A stretch of 16,709 nt of DNA from DAOOOU01 sp964435635 (lineage in GTDB: Bacteria > Bacillota_I > Bacilli_A > RF39 > UBA660), in the NCBI GenBank assembly GCA_964435635.1, contig CAYSZU010000019.1, forward strand, positions 1 through 16,709. The letters run 5' to 3'. Positions 7,966 to 13,536 of this stretch are shown here, one piece after another (the first letter of the stretch is position 1; the number at the start of each line of letters is the position of its first letter). The translations under genes and the position numbers were made by a program. The notes beneath the pieces were generated by a model. That model searched no databases. It was given only the letters and a program-made list of their open reading frames with translations, and was not told the origin of the DNA.

Positions 7966-9114
7966 ATGAGCACAGTAGTAATGACAAATAAAGATGAGAT
8001 AATAATGAAACTGGTTCATTATTTTGTCACTGAAGAAAACTATACTCCCATTGTAGTTAACGGGGTAAAAGACGAAGTCTGGTTGGAAAGTGATAGTGGA
8101 CCATATCGAATAATTAGAATCAATTCTAATTATATTCATAATAAAGAACAATATGATTTTGATCTTTTTAAAACTAAGAGTGTTGTTAAACAAATAAAGA
8201 AAAAAACCTTTTCTTTATCAATTAATACTTTAAACATTCTCTTAAATGTTAACAAAGATGTCAAATTAATTGAAAGCAAAGATATCGCCTCAGTAATCGT
8301 ATCTTCGGTCAAAGATGTAACAAAAAAACAAGATATCATCAGTTCTTTTCCTAATATCGTTAATAAAATGCTAAAAGATAAGGCCGGAATAGATTTATTA
8401 GTAAACGTTACTAAAGATATTAATCAAAAAACAAGTATTGAAAATAAGAAGTACGAACAGACTTTTAAACCAAAAAAACTAATTGTTACTTATATTTTAA
8501 TGGCTATTAGTATTGCCATGTTTCTTGTTACTTTATTTCTTAGCCGCGGGGAAGATATTTCCTATGTCTTGTATGTATTAGGATCAAACTTTGGACCAGC
8601 AGTTAGAAATGGAGAATATTACCGGCTAATAACTTCAGCATTTCTCCACGCTAATTTCTTACATTTATTTTTTAATATGTATGCTTTATCAATCATTGGT
8701 AGTCAAATCGAAAACTTTTTAGGCCGCAAAAAATATATCATAATCTATTTTACTAGTGCTTTAACAGGTAGTTTAATGTCAATTATTTTTAGTGATGTGC
8801 AATCAGTTGGAGCCAGCGGAGCAATCTTTGGTATTCTAGGTGCTTTAGGTTACTTTTGTTATTACTATCGTTTTTATTTAGGTAATATCTTAAAAAGTCA
8901 AATCATTCCAATTTTAATCTTAAATTTAGCTTTAGGAGTAATGATTCCTGGGATTGATGTATCTGCTCATATTGGGGGATTAGTCGGTGGCTTCTTAGTT
9001 ACGATGGCTTTAGGAATTGATGGCAAATCAAAAAAAGCCGATCAGATTAACGGCTTAATTGTTTTAATCTTATTTGTTGCCTTTATCAGTTATATGGGTC
9101 TTATTGTCAAATAA
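7966..9114 (+). CDS. Rhomboid intramembrane serine protease with N-terminal cytoplasmic domain
   Basis: The 382 residues have two parts. Residues 1-168 are soluble and mostly Lys-rich, with no recognised motif. Residues 171-382 are a rhomboid domain with about seven membrane segments. Its motifs are YYRLITSAFLHANFLHLFFN (218-237), the catalytic serine S284 in GASGAIFG, and the catalytic histidine H335 in SAHIGG. Rhomboids cleave membrane proteins within or next to their membrane helix. The layout (soluble N-terminal domain before the rhomboid core) resembles GluP/YqgP of Bacillus subtilis, but the C-terminal TPR part of that protein is absent: the chain ends with the last helix. The ATG at 7966 follows AAGGAGGA. 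The gene converges on lexA and shares its terminator. Confidence 0.92.
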   Translation: MSTVVMTNKDEIIMKLVHYFVTEENYTPIVVNGVKDEVWLESDSGPYRIIRINSNYIHNKEQYDFDLFKTKSVVKQIKKKTFSLSINTLNILLNVNKDVKLIESKDIASVIVSSVKDVTKKQDIISSFPNIVNKMLKDKAGIDLLVNVTKDINQKTSIENKKYEQTFKPKKLIVTYILMAISIAMFLVTLFLSRGEDISYVLYVLGSNFGPAVRNGEYYRLITSAFLHANFLHLFFNMYALSIIGSQIENFLGRKKYIIIYFTSALTGSLMSIIFSDVQSVGASGAIFGILGALGYFCYYYRFYLGNILKSQIIPILILNLALGVMIPGIDVSAHIGGLVGGFLVTMALGIDGKSKKADQINGLIVLILFVAFISYMGLIVK

Positions 9115-9136
9115 AAACACCTTACGGTGTTTTTTT
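9114..9136. terminator. Bidirectional terminator between the rhomboid gene and lexA
   Basis: AAAACACC (9114-9121), loop TTAC and GGTGTTTT (9126-9133) form a strong hairpin, flanked by a T-run on the + strand and an A-run that reads as T on the - strand. It overlaps the stop codon of the rhomboid gene and touches that of lexA, so one element serves both convergent genes. Confidence 0.85.
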
Positions 9137-9755
9137 ATAAGTTACGGTATAAACCGATTGCTTTCCCTAAAATTGTTACATCATCCATCATTAACGGTTC
9201 CATCGTATCATTTTCTGGTTGTAAACGAATATAATCTTTTTCTTTGTAAAAAGTTTTTAAAGTCACTTCATTATCAACTGTCATTGCGACAACAATATCA
9301 CCGTTCCGGGCATTTTTTTGTTTTTGAACAATTACTACATCATTGTCATAAATCCCTTTATTAATCATACTCTCACCACTAACTAAAAGAGTAAAAACGG
9401 TTTCTTTATGAGGAATTAAGGAAGCGGGTAGTTCAAAAAATTCATTTGGCATTTCAATTGCTTCAATTGGATTACCAGCCGTTATTTTTCCTAAAAAGGG
9501 AACTTTAACGACATCCTCATTAATATTAGCATATTCATTAGCAACAAGAATTTCAATTGTTCTAAACTTGGCATTAGTCTTTCTAATGCACCCAGCTTCT
9601 TCTAATTTCTTCAAATGGGTATGAACTGTTGCGGGTGAGGATAAACCTAAAGCCGCCCCAATTTCCCTAGTTGCTGGTGGGTAACCATGCTCCACAGTAT
9701 ATTTTTTAACATAATTTAAGACATCAGCTTGACGCTTCGTAATTTTTTTACTCAT
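9135..9755 (-). CDS. lexA: LexA, SOS response repressor
   Basis: LexA represses DNA-damage genes and cleaves itself when bound to RecA filaments. The protein has a winged-helix DNA-binding domain (about 1-70, with ATREIGAALGLSSPATVHTH) and a peptidase S24 domain. Counting from the upstream ATG, the cleavage bond is A94-G95 in KITAGN, the catalytic serine is S130 in VSGESM and the lysine is K168 in VTLKTF. All key residues are present. Two ATGs are adjacent. The second (9755, 206 residues) is chosen because it lies seven bases after GGAGG, against four for the first (9758, 207 residues). It is the only gene on this strand. The promoter carries a LexA box, so lexA is autoregulated. Confidence 0.96.
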   Translation of the reverse strand: MSKKITKRQADVLNYVKKYTVEHGYPPATREIGAALGLSSPATVHTHLKKLEEAGCIRKTNAKFRTIEILVANEYANINEDVVKVPFLGKITAGNPIEAIEMPNEFFELPASLIPHKETVFTLLVSGESMINKGIYDNDVVIVQKQKNARNGDIVVAMTVDNEVTLKTFYKEKDYIRLQPENDTMEPLMMDDVTILGKAIGLYRNL

Positions 9756-9772
9756 CATCTTACCTCCGTTTT

Positions 9773-9804
9773 TATCTTAACACTCAAAGTGTCAAAAGTC
9801 AAAC
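9773..9804 (-). promoter_or_regulatory. lexA promoter
   Basis: On the - strand: -35 TTGACT, spacer of 17 bases, -10 TAAGAT with the TG extension (TGTTAAGAT). It is followed by the ribosome binding site GGAGG. The -35 overlaps the end of a LexA box, so bound LexA would block RNA polymerase. An inverted repeat ACACT-CAA-AGTGT (9780-9792) fills part of the spacer. Confidence 0.75.
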
Positions 9805-9812
9805 AAATGTTT
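9801..9812. promoter_or_regulatory. LexA box at the lexA promoter
   Basis: AAACAAATGTTT fits the Gram-positive SOS box GAAC-N4-GTTC with one change in each half (AAAC, GTTT), keeping the symmetric AAC/GTT core. It overlaps the -35 of lexA. The site is weaker than the second box 27 bases away. Confidence 0.7.
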
Positions 9813-9820
9813 TATCTTAA

Positions 9821-9849
9821 TTGACACGAACATTTGTTTATAGTATGAT
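9821..9849 (+). promoter_or_regulatory. SOS promoter of the small membrane protein gene
   Basis: TTGACA (9821-9826) is a perfect -35, followed by a 17-base spacer and TATGAT (9844-9849). It is the best -35 in the window and has no TG extension. The LexA box sits wholly inside the spacer, the classical position for tight SOS repression. Confidence 0.85.
9827..9840. promoter_or_regulatory. LexA box in the divergent SOS promoter
   Basis: CGAACATTTGTTTA matches the Bacillus-type SOS box CGAAC-N4-GTTCG, with the left half perfect and the right half GTTT in place of GTTC. It lies between the -35 and -10 of the gene at 9872. Confidence 0.85.
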
Positions 9850-9871
9850 GATAACAAGAGGAGGGATTATG

Positions 9872-10030
9872 ATGGCAACAAGGCTAATAAATGCCGGTAG
9901 TGTTATTTTATTTTATATTTTTATTATTATAGCAGTTATTTTACTAAACTATCGAATGATTGAAATAAATAAAATAATGAACGAACCAAAAGTTGATTCA
10001 AAAATAATTAATGTTGCATATAATCGCTAA
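9872..10030 (+). CDS. Small SOS-controlled membrane protein, candidate division inhibitor (yneA/sosA position)
   Basis: This 52-residue protein has a short N-terminus (MATRLIN), one membrane segment at about residues 8-27 (NAGSVILFYIFIIIAVILLN) and a polar tail of about 25 residues. The ATG at 9872 lies seven bases after AGGAGG (9859-9864); the adjacent ATG at 9869 is closer than usual. It is driven by a promoter with a LexA box and divergent from lexA. That is where Bacillus has yneA and Staphylococcus has sosA, single-pass proteins that stop division during DNA damage. Those are longer (103 and 77 residues), and YneA carries a LysM domain that is absent here. A division-inhibitor role is inferred from operator, position and topology, not from sequence similarity. 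No strong terminator follows, so some transcription may enter tkt. Confidence 0.8.
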   Translation: MATRLINAGSVILFYIFIIIAVILLNYRMIEINKIMNEPKVDSKIINVAYNR

Positions 10031-10035
10031 TTTAT

Positions 10036-10065
10036 ATGTCAAAATTAATTTTTTTTTGCTATAAT
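10036..10065 (+). promoter_or_regulatory. tkt promoter, extended -10
   Basis: TGCTATAAT at 10057-10065, with a partial -35 ATGTCA (10036-10041, 18-base spacer). The T-tract at 10049-10057 lies in the spacer. The predicted leader is about 16 bases and includes AGGAGGGG at 10076-10083. Confidence 0.65.
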
Positions 10066-10087
10066 ATAAAAGAATAGGAGGGGCGCT

Positions 10088-12070
10088 ATGAACAATGATG
10101 TTCGTAAAATTTTGAATAGTTTAAAAATATTAAGTGTTGATATGATTAATAATGCTAATAGCGGCCATCCAGGGATAGCTCTTGGGGCCGCCCCAATTAT
10201 TTACAGTTTATATGCTAATCATTTAAAAATAAATCCTAATGATCCAAACTGGGTTAATCGAGATCGATTTATCTTATCAGCCGGCCATGGTTCGGCCCTT
10301 TTATATGCGACTTTGTATATGGCCGGCTATAAAATAACCCTTGATGATTTAGTTAATTTTCGTAAACTTAACTCAATTGTCCCTGGTCACCCTGAATATG
10401 GTCTTACTCCCGGGGTTGATATTTCAACTGGCCCTTTAGGTCAAGGTTTTGCTTCGGCGGTTGGAATTGCTTTAGCAGAAAGATATATTGGTTCAGTTAT
10501 TGAAGAAAATTTAAGTAAACAACAAATTATTAATTATAATACTTATGTTTTATGTAGTGATGGCGATTTAATGGAAGGAGTTGCTTATGAAGCTGCTTCT
10601 TTAGCTGGCATTCATGGCTTAGGGAAACTAATTGTTTTATATGATTCTAATGATGTAACATTAGATGCTAGTACTAAGAACACTTTTAGGGAAGATATCG
10701 TTAGACGTTTTAATAGTATGGGGTGGCATGTTGATTATGTTAAAGAAGGCGCCGATGTTAAAGAAATTGACAAAGCGATAAACCGCGCTAAAAAAATTAC
10801 TAATAAACCTTCTTTAATTGAAATAAAAACCGTGCTGGGGCGTGGTACTTATAATGAAGGAAAAAGTATTGTTCATGGTAAACCATTAACAAAAGATGAT
10901 ACTGATAATCTCCGCCGTAATTTAGAAATTACAACTAATCCTTTTGAGGTCGAAAAAGAAGTTTTAGAAGATTTCCGCAAAACAATTACCAAACGAACTG
11001 AAAAAAATTATCAAAGTTGGCAACAATATTATGAAAAATATCGTAATATTGTTGAAACTGATATTCAAAAGAACACTACCTTCTTAGATAAAAAAGATAT
11101 AATTGCTAATTTTGAAAGTCAAAACTTTAAAATTCAAGATAATTATTTTGAAGAGTTACGCGAATCAAATTCAAAAATAATGAATTTAATAAGCAGTCGA
11201 ACAAAATACTTTCTAGGTGGTAGTGCAGATTTATCATCATCTTGTAAAACTAATCTATATAAAGAATTAGAAATGTCAAAGCAAAATCCACAAGGAAGAA
11301 ATATAAGTTTTGGGGTTAGGGAACACGCCATGGGAGCTATCATGAATGGGATGGCTTTAAGCGGCTTAAATGTTTTTGGGAGCACAATGTTAGCTTTTGC
11401 TGATTATTTAAAGCCAGCTTTAAGAATGGCTTGTTTAATGAACTTACCAACAACTTATATTTTTACCCATGATGCTATTTCAATTGGTCAAGACGGACCA
11501 ACCCATCAACCAATTGAACAATTAACTATGTTAAGAACAATTCCCAATTTAAAAGTTTTTCGTCCCGCTGATATTAGAGAAGTAGTTGGTACTTGGGATT
11601 ATATTCTAAAAAACAAACAACCAAGTGCTCTAGTGATCAGTAAAGAACCAATTAAGATTATTCCGGGGAGTAATAGTGAAAAAGTTAAGTATGGGGCTTA
11701 TATTGTTGATGGAGAAGAAGGACCATTACAAGCCGTTATTATTGCAACTGGAAGCGAAGTCTCATTAGTAACTAATATTAAAACCGAAATAAAAACTACC
11801 TATCCTGGTTTAAGAATTGTTAGTATGCCATCATTAGAATTATTCCTAAATCAAAGTAGCGAATATCAAACAAGTATTATCCCACCTCAAGCCAAAGTAA
11901 TTGTTGTTGAAGCGGGTAGTACGCTAATTTGGCATCGACTAACAACGAACGACTTCATCATTGGTCTTGATCAATTTGGTAAAAGTGGTCGAAGTGAAGA
12001 AGTTAAGCAATTCTTTAAATTTGATTTTATTCAGGTTAAAGAAAGAATTATTGCAATGTTAAAAAAATAA
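10088..12070 (+). CDS. tkt: Transketolase
   Basis: A thiamine-diphosphate enzyme of the non-oxidative pentose phosphate pathway that moves two-carbon ketol units between sugar phosphates. The 660 residues are the usual length. Visible are NANSGHPG at 22-29, SAGHGSALLYA at 64-74, and GPLGQGFASAVG at 115-126. The cofactor motif is SDGDLMEG at 157-164 with YDSND at 185-189. The catalytic glutamate is E412 in GVREHAMGAIMNG, and the substrate-binding stretch is THDAISIGQDGPTHQP at 460-475. The first Gly of the usual GDG cofactor motif is Ser here (S157). The start is the ATG at 10088 after AGGAGGGG. It follows the lexA divergon and precedes yneF, as in Bacillus. Confidence 0.97.
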   Translation: MNNDVRKILNSLKILSVDMINNANSGHPGIALGAAPIIYSLYANHLKINPNDPNWVNRDRFILSAGHGSALLYATLYMAGYKITLDDLVNFRKLNSIVPGHPEYGLTPGVDISTGPLGQGFASAVGIALAERYIGSVIEENLSKQQIINYNTYVLCSDGDLMEGVAYEAASLAGIHGLGKLIVLYDSNDVTLDASTKNTFREDIVRRFNSMGWHVDYVKEGADVKEIDKAINRAKKITNKPSLIEIKTVLGRGTYNEGKSIVHGKPLTKDDTDNLRRNLEITTNPFEVEKEVLEDFRKTITKRTEKNYQSWQQYYEKYRNIVETDIQKNTTFLDKKDIIANFESQNFKIQDNYFEELRESNSKIMNLISSRTKYFLGGSADLSSSCKTNLYKELEMSKQNPQGRNISFGVREHAMGAIMNGMALSGLNVFGSTMLAFADYLKPALRMACLMNLPTTYIFTHDAISIGQDGPTHQPIEQLTMLRTIPNLKVFRPADIREVVGTWDYILKNKQPSALVISKEPIKIIPGSNSEKVKYGAYIVDGEEGPLQAVIIATGSEVSLVTNIKTEIKTTYPGLRIVSMPSLELFLNQSSEYQTSIIPPQAKVIVVEAGSTLIWHRLTTNDFIIGLDQFGKSGRSEEVKQFFKFDFIQVKERIIAMLKK

Positions 12071-12078
12071 GAAGTTAG

Positions 12079-12107
12079 TTTACTTTTAAGCTATTATTTA
12101 GTAAAAT
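12079..12107 (+). promoter_or_regulatory. Possible yneF promoter
   Basis: TTTACT (12079-12084), 17-base spacer, TAAAAT (12102-12107). It is of moderate quality. No terminator separates tkt and yneF, so co-transcription with tkt is possible. Confidence 0.4.
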
Positions 12108-12131
12108 AAATATTCTAAAGGAGGAAGAAAA

Positions 12132-12341
12132 ATGATTGCCCAAATTATCTACCTTGTAATTGGTTTAATTGTTGGTCTAGTAGTTGGTTTTTTATTATCT
12201 AAAAAACTAATCACCAAGCAATTAAAAGATAATCCCCCCATTAATGAGAAAATGATTGAAGTTATGATGACTAGCATGGGGCGTAAACCAAGTCAGAAAC
12301 AAGTTAATCAAGTAATGAAACAAATGAATCGCTTTATGTAG
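12132..12341 (+). CDS. yneF: UPF0154 family protein YneF
   Basis: The 69 residues start with one membrane helix (about 4-23, QIIYLVIGLIVGLVVGFLLS). The rest is the conserved cytoplasmic part with NPPINEKMIEVMM (34-46), MGRKPSQKQVNQVMKQMN (49-66). These are hallmark stretches of UPF0154, an uncharacterised family found throughout Bacilli and Mollicutes. AAAGGAGG at 12117-12124 fixes the ATG. It lies directly after tkt, as in Bacillus, where sirA (yneE) is in between. Function unknown. Confidence 0.93.
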   Translation: MIAQIIYLVIGLIVGLVVGFLLSKKLITKQLKDNPPINEKMIEVMMTSMGRKPSQKQVNQVMKQMNRFM

Positions 12342-12362
12342 CACTTAATAGTGCTTTTTTTT
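12340..12362 (+). terminator. Terminator after yneF
   Basis: AGCACT (12340-12345), loop TAAT, AGTGCT (12350-12355), then a run of T. The hairpin begins inside the TAG stop codon of yneF. Confidence 0.85.
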
Positions 12363-12381
12363 GTGAAAAAGCAAATAATTC

Positions 12382-12410
12382 TTGATTTGAAATACTTGAT
12401 ATGGTATTCT
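12382..12410 (+). promoter_or_regulatory. Promoter of the Pro/Glu-rich membrane protein gene
   Basis: TTGATT (12382-12387), 17-base spacer, TATTCT (12405-12410) with TG extension (TGGTATTCT). The leader carries AAAGGTGG at 12425-12432. Confidence 0.7.
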
Positions 12411-12440
12411 ATTATTAGAATAAAAAAGGTGGTGTGATGA

Positions 12441-13487
12441 ATGAAAGAATTCATCTTTAATGTATATAGTAGTGAGTATTTTGCTATTGGTCTATTTATT
12501 GCGATTGCCGTTTTGACATTGGCATTTTTTGTTGTTTTAATTTTAGCGATTAAAGACGCCAGAAAAGATGATCAAGAAGATGAGATGGAAAACTATCAAC
12601 CACCAATGCCCCCTGTTCAAAACGTTATTGAAGAAAGGGTAAATGAACCTTTAATTAATACTAGTGATTTTGCTTTTACTAAAGAAGTTCAGATGCCAAC
12701 TCCAGAAATTCCTAATCAAGTAGCACCACAAGTAACTATTCCCCCAATTAAAAAAGAAATTGATTTGGAAAGTGTTATTCTTGATATTAATCGTAAAATA
12801 GACGAACTAGATGCTAAAGATGATGAACCAGAACCGGTTTTACCAGTTGATAATGAAGTTAATTTAGCAAATATTGAGGCCATTATTGATCGTAAAATAG
12901 CTGAACTTGAAGCGGGAGGACCAGAACAAAGTAATAATTTTGCTGAGCCACAAGTTTTACCAAAAGAAGAATTTAATCCTTTTTTAACTAGTAATGCGGC
13001 CCCTAAAGCAGAAGACTTGGTATTTCCACTTCCGGAAAAGGCTCCTTTTGTAGTACAAGATCCTTTTGAAGTGAAAAACCAAGAACCAATTGCGCCGCTG
13101 CCAACAAGTGAATTTACAATTGAACCAGAAAAAATTACTGACTTAAGTGATATTAATCCGCCTATGCCGCTTGAGGAGCCTTTAAAAAGACCAGCGCCAA
13201 TGCCTTTACCAGAACAATTTAGTTCAGTTTATGTTGATCATAAAGAAGAACCTGATAAAGAAACAATTGAATTTGAAATAAAACAACCATATGTAAACAT
13301 TCCTCAATCAGGGCCTGAGGTAAAGCCACAACAAGTATCACAAGCTAATCCAGTGATTAGTCAAATGCCTAAGTTAGCAACAAATACATCAGCCCAAATG
13401 GTTATGGAAGAAAAACCGGCCGAAGTTAGTTTCAATTCCTTTACTGGAATTGAAAATGAAACATATCAAATTAATCGACGCCAATAA
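12441..13487 (+). CDS. Single-pass protein with a long Pro/Glu-rich tail and duplicated helix, function unknown
   Basis: The 348 residues have a short N-terminus, one membrane segment at about 13-37 (YFAIGLFIAIAVLTLAFFVV...) followed by KDARKDDQEDEME. The rest is a low-complexity tail rich in Pro, Glu, Gln and Asn, probably disordered and cytoplasmic. Within it a 19-residue helical unit occurs twice, 33 residues apart: IDLESVILDINRKIDELDA (107-125) and VNLANIEAIIDRKIAELEA (140-158). The end (SFNSFTGIENETYQINRRQ) is less proline-rich and might be a short binding motif. There are no cysteines and no catalytic motif. The topology recalls ZipA-like division or scaffold proteins, but no globular C-terminal domain is visible. 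An ATG at 12437 is out of frame and stops after seven codons, so 12441 is the start. The gene has its own promoter and terminator. Confidence 0.85.
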   Translation: MKEFIFNVYSSEYFAIGLFIAIAVLTLAFFVVLILAIKDARKDDQEDEMENYQPPMPPVQNVIEERVNEPLINTSDFAFTKEVQMPTPEIPNQVAPQVTIPPIKKEIDLESVILDINRKIDELDAKDDEPEPVLPVDNEVNLANIEAIIDRKIAELEAGGPEQSNNFAEPQVLPKEEFNPFLTSNAAPKAEDLVFPLPEKAPFVVQDPFEVKNQEPIAPLPTSEFTIEPEKITDLSDINPPMPLEEPLKRPAPMPLPEQFSSVYVDHKEEPDKETIEFEIKQPYVNIPQSGPEVKPQQVSQANPVISQMPKLATNTSAQMVMEEKPAEVSFNSFTGIENETYQINRRQ

Positions 13488-13510
13488 GAACTTTTAAGTT
13501 CTTTTTTTTT
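13486..13510 (+). terminator. Terminator between the Pro/Glu-rich gene and parE
   Basis: AAGAACT (13486-13492), loop TTTA, AGTTCTT (13497-13503), then T to 13510. It starts in the TAA stop codon of the upstream gene and ends five bases before the parE -10. Confidence 0.85.
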
Positions 13511-13511
13511 A

Positions 13512-13520
13512 TGTTATACT
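13512..13520 (+). promoter_or_regulatory. parE promoter, extended -10
   Basis: TGTTATACT at 13512-13520, with the T-run of the preceding terminator directly upstream and no convincing -35. A start about seven bases on would place the 5' end near 13527, only about 10 bases before the ATG at 13537. The following TTTAATGGTGAAA recurs before parC. Confidence 0.65.
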
Positions 13521-13536
13521 TTTAATGGTGAAAAAA

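Noticed and set aside
7951..8339. Two open frames on the - strand against the start of the rhomboid gene
   Set aside because: They lack a ribosome binding site and a recognisable product, and lie opposite a gene with clear family motifs.
9074..9364. Open frame on the + strand opposite the end of lexA
   Set aside because: It crosses the bidirectional terminator, has no ribosome binding site and is the reverse of the conserved LexA peptidase domain.
9811..9820. Second lexA -10 in the repeated TTTATCTTAA
   Set aside because: No acceptable -35 lies 16-18 bases upstream on the - strand, and the first copy has a much better promoter.
10016..10039. Hairpin GCATATAA / TTATATGT after the small SOS gene
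   Set aside because: It is AT-rich with an 8-base loop, and about nine bases separate it from the T-run, so it is too weak to call a terminator.
11143..11385. Open frame on the - strand within tkt
   Set aside because: It is antisense to the conserved catalytic region of transketolase, with no promoter or ribosome binding site.
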